Under the pieces are notes generated by a model, which did no database searches, was not told the origin of the DNA, and saw nothing but the letters and a program-made list of their open reading frames with translations. A program made the translations under genes and the position numbers. Below, in pieces: positions 47,324-55,216 of a stretch of 62,787 nucleotides of DNA (position 1 is the first letter of the stretch; each line of letters starts with the position of its first letter). Origin of the DNA: a virus; IMG/VR virus record IMGVR_UViG_3300044714_000076, positions 1-62,787 of that record, one strand, 5' to 3'.

Positions 47324-49313
47324 AATTTACTTGACGTGGCTTGCAATCTGCCTGCCGGCCCTGGCGCAAACCGGACAGCCGATCAAGCAATCGGGCAACG
47401 TGGCGCCTACACACGCATGGTGCGTCACGACCAACGGAATCGCGCAAGATTGCGGCACCGCAGCTATTCCCTTTCTCACCTCGATTGGCGCCGTCTACAA
47501 CGGTCCCTCGATCTGTGCCTGGAGCGCCTTGTCCACGTCGGGAGCGGCGCAGGAGTTGTGTCTGGGAGCGACGACGGCGGGAGGTGCCGAAATCACTGTG
47601 CAAAACGTTGGATCTGCTTCTGCCCTTCCGCTTTTGTTGAATCTTAACGGCACCATCTACCAATTTCCATTCTCGACTTCGGGCGTAATTGGTCCTTCCA
47701 GTTCTATGGTTGGCGATATTGCAGAGTGGAATAACACGTCCGGCACCTTGCTAAAGGATGTTACGCCGACAGCGATGATTGATCAGCTTTGTGCCACAAA
47801 CGGCGATCTTTTGGTTCGACTAACCGGCACTTGGCAATGCCAAGCAACAGGAACAAGTGGTCACGTCGTTCCGTTCCTTGATGGCGCTAATACATGGTCA
47901 GCCACGCAGACTTTTGCGGATGGCGGTGCGTGGTCCAGTTCTGGAATTTCTGGATTATTGTCGCTGGCGATAACTGGTGGAACACTGTCTGCTGGAGCTA
48001 GTGCGCTCGCAGTAACTGTAACCCAACCGGCTTCTCCAGCAACAAAACAGGAAGCCGTTAGCATAGCCGTTACAGGTGCAGGATCAGCCAACCAAGTAAA
48101 CGATGCCTTTGCGGTAGCATATAATGCTGGTTACACAGGTGCAAACAGAAGTATTGCAGCTGATGTAGATAATTTGAACGCCGGAACCGCAGCCACCGTC
48201 GTTCCAGCTTCTTCTCTTAATAATAGCCGTGGTAATATGGGAATTGCCTCGGCTGCACTTGGATCCACCACGACCGGCTACAACTTTGGTATTAATGGTT
48301 TTGCAGGAGGCGGTTTAACAAATGTCGGCGGATCATTTCTTTCTCAAAGCGCAAATAATAATAATTCCGGCGCCAACATAGCGGTGGTTGGCAGTGCGCT
48401 TAACAACGGAACTGGTTCTCCAGCATATCAAATTGGCGGCTGGTTTTCTCTTAACCAAACAACCACTCCGTCTGCTTCGGCGGCATTAATAGCTGATAAC
48501 GCTTCGCAAAGTAATCCTGTAGCCCTTTTTCAAGTTGCCGGGACGACCAAAGTCGAAGTTGATGCAAGTGGTAATTTGACCGCACCAGCATCCAGCACTC
48601 TTACAATAGTCGCACCAAGTAGCGGGAATATAGCAATAAATCTTGGCTCGGATGCTACCGGCGACCTCTATTACCGTAATTCTAGCGGCAATTTTACCCG
48701 CCTGCCAATTGGCACGACAAACCAGCAATTGGCCGTATCCGGTGGACTCCCGGCGTGGACAGCCAGCACCAATTCCGTGGCGTATCTTTGCACGATCACC
48801 GCCAACAACTCGGCATCTCTCAATAACGCTTCGCCGACTTCGGGCAGTTGTCCGCTCAACAACACCTACACATCCTACCAGCTAATCTTCCAGAACATCA
48901 TCCCGGCAACGGACGAGAAAATTCTGGAATTGCAAGTCCATTCTGCCAATGGCGGCGCATCATATAAAACGACAGGGTATATTACATCGGAAAATTTTTG
49001 CGCCAATAGCACTTGCGCTGGTGGCAATCCGACGGTGTATATTCCACTCACTTATCCGTCTGACGCCAATGCGGCGGCTTTGCATAACGCTGCGCCAGGA
49101 TTCAGCGGTACAGTCGTTATCATGAACCCGTCAGTATCAGGTCTAATCAGCATAAGCACGAATAGCGCCGGCTACCTTGACGGTGGGGGGCTTGCCGGTA
49201 CAACGAGCACTTTCGGCTACTGGAATACAGCCGCTGCCGTTGACGGCTTCCAAGTCCTGATGGACTCTGGTAATATCACCTCCGGTTCGATCCTCGTATA
49301 TGGAATTCAATGA
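47307..49313 (+). CDS. Long secreted tail fibre
   Basis: The protein has 668 residues. The signal-like start MLFFLKIYLTWLAICLPALA then QTGQPIKQSG precedes a long fibre. The middle and C-terminal part include the common fibre motif TGDLYYRNSSGNFTRLPIGT followed by TNQQLAVSGGLPAW, and a C-terminal globular domain with YTSYQLIFQNIIPATDEKIL. Receptor binding is the likely role. ATG 47307 overlaps the previous gene by 17 bases. A TTG two codons earlier is an alternative. Confidence 0.75.
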   Translation: MLFFLKIYLTWLAICLPALAQTGQPIKQSGNVAPTHAWCVTTNGIAQDCGTAAIPFLTSIGAVYNGPSICAWSALSTSGAAQELCLGATTAGGAEITVQNVGSASALPLLLNLNGTIYQFPFSTSGVIGPSSSMVGDIAEWNNTSGTLLKDVTPTAMIDQLCATNGDLLVRLTGTWQCQATGTSGHVVPFLDGANTWSATQTFADGGAWSSSGISGLLSLAITGGTLSAGASALAVTVTQPASPATKQEAVSIAVTGAGSANQVNDAFAVAYNAGYTGANRSIAADVDNLNAGTAATVVPASSLNNSRGNMGIASAALGSTTTGYNFGINGFAGGGLTNVGGSFLSQSANNNNSGANIAVVGSALNNGTGSPAYQIGGWFSLNQTTTPSASAALIADNASQSNPVALFQVAGTTKVEVDASGNLTAPASSTLTIVAPSSGNIAINLGSDATGDLYYRNSSGNFTRLPIGTTNQQLAVSGGLPAWTASTNSVAYLCTITANNSASLNNASPTSGSCPLNNTYTSYQLIFQNIIPATDEKILELQVHSANGGASYKTTGYITSENFCANSTCAGGNPTVYIPLTYPSDANAAALHNAAPGFSGTVVIMNPSVSGLISISTNSAGYLDGGGLAGTTSTFGYWNTAAAVDGFQVLMDSGNITSGSILVYGIQ

Positions 49314-49314
49314 C

Positions 49315-49887
49315 ATGACCGACCGCTTCCCAATCTGCCTGCCGTTCACATTGCAGCAAGAGTGCAATGTCTATACCGGCACCGCGGCCGACTGGTCCAA
49401 TCCCCGTAACTTCGACGACGACCCGCACGATCCTGGCGGTGAAACTCAATGTGGCATCACCGGCAGCGAATATGATCTGTGGCTGCGGTTGCAAGGATTG
49501 CCGCAACTCGATGTGCGCAAGATTACGCAGATGCAGGGCGAGGCTATCTATCAAGGCTCATACTGGAATCCGAATTGCGCCAAGTGCCCGGCCGGTGTCG
49601 ATTTGTGCGTATTCGATGAGAACGTGAACGCAGGTCCGCGCACGTCCACTATTCTGCTACAACGCGCCTTGGGCATTACCGCAGATGGCATATGGGGACC
49701 GGCGACTGACAAGGCTGTGGCGGCCATCGCCAACCCCGCAGCGGTCGTCAACGCCTTCACGGCTGAGCGAGAGGCTTATTATCGCTCGCTCTCGACGTTC
49801 AAATACTTCGGCACCGATTGGATTCGGCGGTCGCAAGAAATCGATGCGGAATCCCTAAAGATGGCAACAGGAGCAACCAATGCCTAA
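49315..49887 (+). CDS. GH108-type N-acetylmuramidase (endolysin)
   Basis: The protein has 190 residues. DPHDPGGETQCGITGSEYDL is the DPGG-T-GIT signature of glycoside hydrolase family 108. The expected catalytic Glu is probably E16 (LQQECNVYT), with a longer than usual gap to DPGG. The C-terminal DENVNAGPRTSTILLQRALG and DGIWGPATDKAV is the peptidoglycan-binding module of this family. It hydrolyses cell-wall glycan at lysis. No signal peptide is seen, so it needs a holin, presumably the next gene. Confidence 0.88.
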   Translation: MTDRFPICLPFTLQQECNVYTGTAADWSNPRNFDDDPHDPGGETQCGITGSEYDLWLRLQGLPQLDVRKITQMQGEAIYQGSYWNPNCAKCPAGVDLCVFDENVNAGPRTSTILLQRALGITADGIWGPATDKAVAAIANPAAVVNAFTAEREAYYRSLSTFKYFGTDWIRRSQEIDAESLKMATGATNA

Positions 49888-50245
49888 CATCGACCCGAAA
49901 GTTATTTTCTGGATCTCAATTGCCATCGCCGTGGCGGGAGTTGGCAGCAACGCGGCCCTTTGGACGGGAGCTATTCCAGCAGGTTCGATCGACATGCTTA
50001 CGGCATGGAACCATATCATCAGCGTTGTAGGACAAGTGGTGATGCCCCTCTTGCTTGGGCAAGGCATGACCAACGCAGGGCGCCTTGCAAACGTTCAATC
50101 CGTCCCCCTGGGACAGAAGCTGGATAGTCTCGCCGCGAACAATCCCGAGGTCAAATCGATCGTAACGACGGCGGCTCTCGCTAACGCCACAGACAGCGAC
50201 AAGATTGTTTCAGCGCCGCCTCAAGCGGTAAAGGCCGCGTCATGA
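49880..50245 (+). CDS. Putative holin
   Basis: The protein has 121 residues with two transmembrane helices (about 8-28, KVIFWISIAIAVAGVGSNAA, and about 42-60, AWNHIISVVGQVVMPLLLGQ). A polar C-terminal half has KSIVTTAALANATDSDKI. It overlaps the endolysin gene by 8 bases, which supports a lysis role. Confidence 0.75.
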   Translation: MPNIDPKVIFWISIAIAVAGVGSNAALWTGAIPAGSIDMLTAWNHIISVVGQVVMPLLLGQGMTNAGRLANVQSVPLGQKLDSLAANNPEVKSIVTTAALANATDSDKIVSAPPQAVKAAS

Positions 50246-50412
50246 ATCCTGCCGACATTTTCAAGTTCCTGCCTTACGCCGAACGCATGGCCAAGGCGGC
50301 GGCAACAATCGAACGCCTGGAAAAGGACCCTGACGTTCAGGACGTTATTAAGCTCGTGGGCGAGCTTGGGGCGTTGATAGCTCAGGAACAGAAGCCGCTG
50401 CAAACCGGTTGA
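50242..50412 (+). CDS. 56-residue helical protein in lysis cassette
   Basis: ATG 50242 overlaps the holin stop (ATGA). The product (MNPADIFKFLPYAERMAKAA...) is a helical soluble peptide with KLVGELGALIAQEQ. It could be a lysis accessory. No family recognised. Confidence 0.65.
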   Translation: MNPADIFKFLPYAERMAKAAATIERLEKDPDVQDVIKLVGELGALIAQEQKPLQTG

Positions 50413-50495
50413 ATTTCGTGGGCAACTGTTGCCCCAAAGACACACTGAAGGTTGTAGATTGCGCATGGGCATCTCGCCCTCATCAGGAGAACACC

Positions 50496-51248
50496 ATGCG
50501 TAACTTCTTTCTTTCTAGTACCGCGCTCGTCGCGCTGGCAATGCCGGCCATGGCTGCGGATATGCCGGTCAAGGCCCCCCCGCTCCAGCCTACCACAGCC
50601 TATCCCTATACGACTTCGGGCATTTACTGGGGCCTGACTGCCTTTGCTTCGGACACGACCTTCAACGTTAATGCTCCGGGCTCCAATACTGGGGACGTGT
50701 CGGCGATCGGCGGTTCTATTGGCGTCCTACTCGGCTGGTCAACGCCGATCAATGGCGGCGCTCAGTTTGTTCGGATCGAGGGATCAGCAGCAGCGCAAAA
50801 CCTTAACGGGACGGCATCGCAGACCGCTGGTATCCTTTCGATGAAGGGGCCGTGGCGAGTGGAAGGCGTGGCTGAGATTGGGATGCCCTGTGCGAACATC
50901 GTAGCCTATCTGCCAGCGAATCTCGGCAGCCTGTTGCCGACGCTCCCTGCGCTTCCCACGGGTCTCGTAGCAACGAACTGTCATGCGTATATCGGCGGCG
51001 GGGCCGCGGGCGAGGACATCAGCGCCAATCTCACCCCCGTCGGATCGCAGGGTTCCGAATGGTCCGGCGCTGGCGTCGTCAAGACCGGCCAGATTTGGCA
51101 GTTGGCAAATGGCTATGCGGTCGAGACGTGGATCGAATATGAAAGCAATGGGCGCTCGATTGGCCTCAATTCCGGCGGCCCGATGTTCACGTCGTCAATC
51201 CAGGGACAGACCCACAAGATCACGACAGGCGTTAACTTCGACTTCTAG
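50496..51248 (+). CDS. Phage-encoded outer-membrane beta-barrel protein
   Basis: The protein has 250 residues. The signal peptide MRNFFLSSTALVALAMPAMA is followed by ADMPVKAPPLQPTTAYPYTT, the start typical of Rhizobiales outer-membrane proteins. The mature chain alternates strands (SGIYWGLTAFASDTTFNV, GAQFVRIEGSAAAQ, YAVETWIEYESNGRS) and ends in KITTGVNFDF, with the terminal Phe used by the barrel-assembly machinery. CAGGAGAACACC sets the start. It probably enters the host outer membrane, where it could alter phage receptors (superinfection exclusion) or help lysis. Confidence 0.8.
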   Translation: MRNFFLSSTALVALAMPAMAADMPVKAPPLQPTTAYPYTTSGIYWGLTAFASDTTFNVNAPGSNTGDVSAIGGSIGVLLGWSTPINGGAQFVRIEGSAAAQNLNGTASQTAGILSMKGPWRVEGVAEIGMPCANIVAYLPANLGSLLPTLPALPTGLVATNCHAYIGGGAAGEDISANLTPVGSQGSEWSGAGVVKTGQIWQLANGYAVETWIEYESNGRSIGLNSGGPMFTSSIQGQTHKITTGVNFDF

Positions 51249-51257
51249 TACTTTCGG

Positions 51258-51283
51258 ATGGGCGGTCGCCAATGGCCGCCCAT
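51258..51283 (+). terminator. Hairpin after the beta-barrel gene
   Basis: ATGGGCGG (51258-51265) pairs with CCGCCCAT (51276-51283). The following sequence (ACTTTCG) has only a short T run, so termination efficiency is uncertain. Confidence 0.45.
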
Positions 51284-51310
51284 ACTTTCGTACCCGGTAC
51301 TTTAGGATAA

Positions 51311-51643
51311 ATGATGCCGCGCAAAAGACCCTCTAGAATGTCCGTCTGGAACGCGGGGACGGCGGTGAACGTATTTGCCATTCCAACGCTGACATTCGTG
51401 TTTTTGGCCGGCGGGTTCTATTTTGTCGATAAGTATAAGTTCGAGGTCTACGACGCTGCGGCTGCCGACGTGCTGGCAATCAAGCTGCACAATGCCGGCC
51501 AGGACGAACAGGTTCGAGAAATCCAAAATCTCCTGACGAGAATTTCCAGCCAGGTTGATGCTTTGCGCAACAACACGCCGGTTTCAGGTCCAGGAGCAGG
51601 CGGCGGTGCGGCCGTTGGCGGCAGCAGTATGCGCGGGCCGTGA
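51311..51643 (+). CDS. Single-pass membrane protein with coiled coil (spanin-like)
   Basis: The protein has 110 residues: a basic start (MPRKRPSR), one transmembrane helix (VFAIPTLTFVFLAGGFYFV), a periplasmic-type helix (VREIQNLLTRISSQVDALRN) and a Gly-rich end. The layout resembles an inner-membrane spanin subunit. An outer-membrane lipoprotein partner was not seen, unless the beta-barrel serves that purpose. Confidence 0.6.
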   Translation: MMPRKRPSRMSVWNAGTAVNVFAIPTLTFVFLAGGFYFVDKYKFEVYDAAAADVLAIKLHNAGQDEQVREIQNLLTRISSQVDALRNNTPVSGPGAGGGAAVGGSSMRGP

Positions 51644-51649
51644 TGTCAG

Positions 51650-51898
51650 ATGGATTCCACCTACATCGCCCTTGGCGCTGTTATCCTTGCGGCAATTACG
51701 CTCGCATCGCAGATGCTCGGCAAGAGTCTGTCTATCCGCGAGCATGAAGAGTTTTCCAAGAATACTAAAGAACGGCTCAGCGATCTAAAAAGTGATTACC
51801 AGCGCGAAAGCAACCGACTTGAAGATCGCATCAAAACCCTTGAGCAGACTCGACCGACAACTGGCGAGATTGAGGCGCGGCTTGACAAGAAAACTTAG
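51650..51898 (+). CDS. Small membrane protein with long coiled coil
   Basis: The protein has 82 residues. One N-terminal transmembrane helix (MDSTYIALGAVILAAITLAS) is followed by a highly charged coiled coil (LSDLKSDYQRESNRLEDRIK). It lies directly after the previous spanin-like gene, so the two may act together at the envelope. Confidence 0.6.
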   Translation: MDSTYIALGAVILAAITLASQMLGKSLSIREHEEFSKNTKERLSDLKSDYQRESNRLEDRIKTLEQTRPTTGEIEARLDKKT

Positions 51899-51901
51899 GT
51901 C

Positions 51902-52079
51902 ATGCCCTCCATCGAGCTTCCCGCCAACGGCAAGTGTCCCAAATGTGGGGCAGCAATTCCCAAGGCCAGGATCGTAAAGCACGAATCCAAGCTCGAAGGC
52001 GTTCCACTATTACGATTGCCCCAAATGCGGGCCGGTGCTGGTCAAGGTGTGGGACATCAGCGTGCCTGCCAAGAAATAA
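51902..52079 (+). pseudogene. Zinc-ribbon protein broken by a 1-base frameshift
   Basis: Frame 1 gives MPSIELPANGKCPKCGAAIP and KHESKLEG. After about 52001 the sense continues only in another frame: FHYYDCPKCGPVLVKVWDIS then VPAKK, stop at 52077-52079. Removing one base near 52001 joins two CPKCG knuckles into one 58-residue zinc ribbon. Either a real frameshift, recoding, or a sequence error. Unshifted, the frame would run to 52093 with non-protein-like sequence. Confidence 0.65.
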
Positions 52080-52173
52080 CCGCAGCCGGGTAAGCCGTCC
52101 CGCCGATTCCAATCCAGTGGATGAAATACCACAGATCGTTCTCCCACCAGAACCGGCAGACGTGGGCGATCAT
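52057..52173 (-). CDS. 38-residue Trp-rich membrane peptide
   Basis: ATG 52173 overlaps the upstream stop as ATGA. The product (MIAHVCRFWWENDLWYFIHW...) is aromatic-rich and hydrophobic, ending SWQAR. It is the last gene of the leftward arm and runs 23 bases into the opposing zinc-ribbon gene, marking the convergence point. Confidence 0.55.
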   Translation of the reverse strand: MIAHVCRFWWENDLWYFIHWIGIGGTAYPAAVISWQAR

Positions 52174-52433
52174 TGGGTGGTCTGCCGCGTCCGCGGTGCG
52201 CGTTCCCGAATCATGTAATCCATGATGCGAAAACACGTCGTCACGTCCTGCTCGGTTAGAAGCGCACTCATGCGCAGTGCGCGGTTGGCCTCGTACATGC
52301 AATTGAGCTGCATTGCCATGATGTAGGCCACATCGCGATCTTCCGATTGCTTGGCCTTTTGTAGCACTTCCTTGAGCGGAATTTTACTCACTTCATCCGC
52401 AATGTCGGCTTCAACGTCGTGTGAATTGGTCAT
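52170..52433 (-). CDS. Hypothetical helical protein
   Basis: The protein has 87 residues: acidic N-terminus, then long helices (EVLQKAKQSEDRDVAYIMAM, ANRALRMSALLTEQDVTTCF). AAAGGAG lies just upstream of ATG 52433. No family recognised. Confidence 0.7.
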   Translation of the reverse strand: MTNSHDVEADIADEVSKIPLKEVLQKAKQSEDRDVAYIMAMQLNCMYEANRALRMSALLTEQDVTTCFRIMDYMIRERAPRTRQTTQ

Positions 52434-52474
52434 TCCCAGCTCCTTTGGTTAAGTTTTTTCCGACAGGTCTCTTG

Positions 52475-52669
52475 TTAGCGTGGACAATCCGTGGGTCGGA
52501 ATAGCCAGTGCTGACAATGAGCGTATTTCATACCAGTTAGATCATCGCGACGCATAGCCGCGCCAAAGCGGTCATCCCAATAGAGTTCATGTGCAACAAA
52601 GCAAACGAACATTAGTTTGAAAACGCACCAGCATAGAATAGCTCTGCGAGACGCGACCGACATTTTCAT
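52475..52669 (-). CDS. 64-residue single-pass membrane protein
   Basis: A hydrophobic N-terminal segment (AILCWCVFKLMFVCFVAHEL) is followed by a polar tail with cysteines and histidines (KYAHCQHWLFRPTDCPR). AGGGGA precedes ATG 52669. Function unknown. Confidence 0.65.
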   Translation of the reverse strand: MKMSVASRRAILCWCVFKLMFVCFVAHELYWDDRFGAAMRRDDLTGMKYAHCQHWLFRPTDCPR

Positions 52670-52687
52670 TCCCCTGTTTGTTGGCCA

Positions 52688-52915
52688 TCAGCGCCGCTTG
52701 CGCTCAAGTTCGGTTGCGCCCTGATGGATTCGGCATCGTGTGTGCAGAATTTGCCTACCTTTGTGCATGCGCCATGAAAAGCGATATTCATGGGTGAGCC
52801 CGCAATCGCAACAAGTGATAAACCAATATTGTGGCACGGTCCTCCATTGCGAAAAATGCCGCGACGTGAGTTGCACGGATTTTCTCTGCTTAAGGTCTTT
52901 CCAGCGGAATGTCAT
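52688..52915 (-). CDS. Small Zn-knuckle phage protein
   Basis: The protein has 75 residues. TCCDCGLTHEYRFSWR is a Cys-rich motif often seen in small phage proteins of unknown function. The flanks are basic. AGGCAA precedes the ATG, a site reused before 58859. Confidence 0.65.
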   Translation of the reverse strand: MTFRWKDLKQRKSVQLTSRHFSQWRTVPQYWFITCCDCGLTHEYRFSWRMHKGRQILHTRCRIHQGATELERKRR

Positions 52916-52933
52916 TTGCCTGCTATTCGTTTA

Positions 52934-53110
52934 TTACTTTCCACGTTCAAACTTGGCTCTCAGTTGTTGGTATCGAATGAGGTCTTTGAGGTCGTTTGCC
53001 TCTGCGCGTTCGAGTGCGTCGCACATTTCACGAATCAGAAATATTTCCGCGCCGCTCTCCGTCGCGTGTTCGTCAAGCCACTTTTTGGCGCGCTCGGTAA
53101 GATCGCTCAT
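52934..53110 (-). CDS. 58-residue helical hypothetical protein
   Basis: ATG 53110 overlaps the upstream stop (ATGA). The product (MSDLTERAKKWLDEHATESG...) is a charged helical protein ending RAKFERGK. Function unknown. Confidence 0.7.
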   Translation of the reverse strand: MSDLTERAKKWLDEHATESGAEIFLIREMCDALERAEANDLKDLIRYQQLRAKFERGK

Positions 53111-53400
53111 GTTTCCCCGGCTGTCTGCTCAATAACATCTAAGCGCGCAATATCAGCCATCCCCGCCGCCAACTCTGCATCGCTAGTGTAAAGCTCGCTG
53201 CGCATGTCGTAGTGATCGACGATGCGACGTAGCTGCGCCTTTAACGCCGCGATCACCTTCGCGTCGAGTTCGATCTTGGTAAGTGACCGTAGCAATAAGT
53301 CCGTAAGTGTGCAGACGGCATTGTGATGCCCATAAGCCTTGCGCATTTCATTTGCTGCCGTCCGAAAATCATCGACGTTGAGGGATTGGCCATCACTCAT
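53107..53400 (-). CDS. Hypothetical helical protein
   Basis: The protein has 97 residues, helical (FRTAANEMRKAYGHHNAVCT, AKVIAALKAQLRRIVDHYDM). AGGAAGAAAAT precedes ATG 53400. It is coupled to the next small gene. No family recognised. Confidence 0.65.
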   Translation of the reverse strand: MSDGQSLNVDDFRTAANEMRKAYGHHNAVCTLTDLLLRSLTKIELDAKVIAALKAQLRRIVDHYDMRSELYTSDAELAAGMADIARLDVIEQTAGET

Positions 53401-53416
53401 ATTTTCTTCCTGCTGT

Positions 53417-53731
53417 TCAGGGATTGGCCGGTTGCGCTGTCCATTCTGGACGCGCCTCGACCTTAACGAGCTTCGCGAGCATTTCCGTTTGAAGGTCTAT
53501 GCCAAATATTTCGGCAATCATATAAGCGTAATTGCCGATATCGGCGAGTTCTTCGATCATTTTTACTCGGCGCTCGTTTGAACCGGCGTCACCGCGCCAG
53601 TCCTTCTTGACGAGATTGGCAAGTTCACCTGCCTCCCCGCAGAGGGCCAGCGTCATGAAGCGCAGCTTGTCGTCCCCTGCGAGCGGTCCCCACCCAAGAT
53701 GTCGGCGTAGATGGTCCTGCAATTCGCTCAT
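53417..53731 (-). CDS. MazG-like nucleotide pyrophosphohydrolase
   Basis: The protein has 104 residues. CGEAGELANLVKKDWRG and KMIEELADIGNYAYMIAEIF carry the E-x2-E and E-E-x2-D metal-binding motifs of the all-alpha NTP pyrophosphatase (MazG) family. Phage members may trim host nucleotide pools or alarmone levels. GGGAGAAAG before ATG 53731 fixes the start. A longer frame exists but overlaps the upstream gene. Confidence 0.85.
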   Translation of the reverse strand: MSELQDHLRRHLGWGPLAGDDKLRFMTLALCGEAGELANLVKKDWRGDAGSNERRVKMIEELADIGNYAYMIAEIFGIDLQTEMLAKLVKVEARPEWTAQPANP

Positions 53732-53934
53732 GTTCTTTCTCCCTGCATTGGACGGGTATGTGCCCGAAACTCTGCGGTCACGAATAGCGTGCACGTCCAG
53801 TTATCGGCACACTTCTCAAACATCCGCATTGCCTCTAGCTCGTTATCGAAGTGCATATCGCCCCTATCTGGGTCGTCAAACTTCAGAAGCCATCGCGGCT
53901 TGCGTTCGGCTGGTGGTCCATAGGTGCATAGCAT
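53728..53934 (-). CDS. Hypothetical protein
   Basis: The protein has 68 residues with KPRWLLKFDDPDRGDMHFDN and ADNWTCTLFVTAEFRA, predicted alpha/beta. Its stop overlaps the MazG start by ATGA. Function unknown. Confidence 0.65.
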   Translation of the reverse strand: MLCTYGPPAERKPRWLLKFDDPDRGDMHFDNELEAMRMFEKCADNWTCTLFVTAEFRAHTRPMQGERT

Positions 53935-53958
53935 TTCAAGTTTCCGTCTGTTCGGCGG

Positions 53959-54174
53959 TTAGTCGGACATTGCCTCGGACATGAGGTCATTCACGACTCC
54001 GATCAAATCGTCGATTGTCATGAACAATCGGGGACCAGATGTCATGACAACAGACACTTCCTCCACAGGCAACTCGATACAAGGACGACCGATGCCCTTG
54101 CTTCGTTCGCGCATCTTCTGCCGCGCAACTTCAAGCCCGTTGAGAACTTGAGAAGTGATCGAAGGTTCAGCCAT
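53959..54174 (-). CDS. Hypothetical protein
   Basis: The protein has 71 residues (MAEPSITSQVLNGLEVARQK...), with an acidic C-terminus (DDLIGVVNDLMSEAMSD). GGGAGAAGAGC before ATG 54174 fixes the start. No family recognised. Confidence 0.65.
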   Translation of the reverse strand: MAEPSITSQVLNGLEVARQKMRERSKGIGRPCIELPVEEVSVVMTSGPRLFMTIDDLIGVVNDLMSEAMSD

Positions 54175-54212
54175 GCTCTTCTCCCGACATTCGTCCTGAC
54201 TGTCGCTGTTTG

Positions 54213-54671
54213 TCAGGCGGCTTCTCGCCACCCGCTCATCATTACAAAGCCGCTGCCGGCCATCGCTCGCGCTTCCGCGCCAGAGAAGCCCATGGTGGCG
54301 GGAGTAATCACGCTCCAAAGCCCCAACACCTTGCCGAGCGCGAATAACTGGAACGCCGCGCCCTGGTCGCCGATCTCGGCTCCGACCTCGATGTAGGAAG
54401 GACCGCCGGCAAGGCGCTCGGGCTGCGGATAGGTTTTCAGGATTTCGATCAACTCGTCCTTGTGGCGTTCCGCTGCCGCCTTATCCACACCGATCACGAG
54501 AAATTCGAGATCAACTTTTTCAAGATCGGCTGCTTGCGGATCGTCGCTCGGTGGCATCGCATAGATTTCTGTCACCTTGAGATTGGGCGTCTCGCGTTCC
54601 GTAATTTCCGGCCCCTTGCGAAGCTGCACGGTCGTTGCGGCCAAAATCTTGTAGAGCCTATTGAGGTCCAT
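54213..54671 (-). CDS. Hypothetical protein
   Basis: The protein has 152 residues: helical start (DLNRLYKILAATTVQLRKGP), mixed acidic centre, and a Gly/Ala-rich C-terminus (IGDQGAAFQLFALGKVLGLW). AAAGGAGAGA is upstream of ATG 54671. Function unknown; the second half could be an enzyme-like alpha/beta domain. Confidence 0.7.
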   Translation of the reverse strand: MDLNRLYKILAATTVQLRKGPEITERETPNLKVTEIYAMPPSDDPQAADLEKVDLEFLVIGVDKAAAERHKDELIEILKTYPQPERLAGGPSYIEVGAEIGDQGAAFQLFALGKVLGLWSVITPATMGFSGAEARAMAGSGFVMMSGWREAA

Positions 54672-54720
54672 TGGGTCTCTCCTTTAGTTGGGGCACTAAC
54701 CCCGTGTATGTCGCCGGCTG

Positions 54721-54912
54721 TCAGTGTTTTCGACGTTTGGTGGATACGGTCGTCACCGACCCGCTCGCTTCCACAATTTCGACAAGGCCATAGATTGCGA
54801 CCTTTACGGTCTCGCCTGCATCCGCAGTGGTATCGATCGCCCGGTGAGGGTCAAAATATTCGTCGCCCTTGCGGCCGGCGATCTTAACGAACAGCTTTTT
54901 CGGGAACTTCAT
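54721..54912 (-). CDS. Small beta-rich hypothetical protein
   Basis: The protein has 63 residues. MKFPKKLFVKIAGRKGDEYF and ETVKVAIYGLVEIVEA suggest a small beta fold. It ends with a basic tail (TKRRKH). AAGGA upstream. It overlaps the preceding gene by 29 bases. Confidence 0.7.
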   Translation of the reverse strand: MKFPKKLFVKIAGRKGDEYFDPHRAIDTTADAGETVKVAIYGLVEIVEASGSVTTVSTKRRKH

Positions 54913-55216
54913 TTGCGGCGTCCTTCTGTTTTACGATTGTGGGTATCCAACTAAGAGGCGGGTTTTTGTCCAATTCGGGCAGTTCCTCCATTCCTTCGAT
55001 TACTTTGGCCAGCGCCGCAGCCTTCGCTTCCTGGGTATCCTCTTTCCAGGAAAATGAGATAAGGCCCCGCTCCGCTCTGATTTTCCCCTTCTTGGTCTTG
55101 AAAAACTTTCGGGTGAAAACCATTCCGCTCAAGCGGCCGGTCGCACGCTGCTGTCCCTTCTTGTCGGGGAAGGTCAGTGATTCATCTAGAAAAGTGGGGG
55201 CGTAGTAGCACTGCAT
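54884..55216 (-). CDS. Hypothetical protein
   Basis: The protein has 110 residues with basic centre (RKFFKTKKGKIRAERGLISF) and helical C-terminal half (AKAAALAKVIEGMEELPELD). Possibly nucleic-acid binding, inferred from charge. No family recognised. Confidence 0.65.
   Translation of the reverse strand: MQCYYAPTFLDESLTFPDKKGQQRATGRLSGMVFTRKFFKTKKGKIRAERGLISFSWKEDTQEAKAAALAKVIEGMEELPELDKNPPLSWIPTIVKQKDAANEVPEKAVR

Noticed and set aside
52057-52302. Longer leftward frame starting at 52302
   Set aside because: It overlaps the well-supported gene 52170-52433. The ATG at 52173 coupled by ATGA explains the conserved-looking end better.
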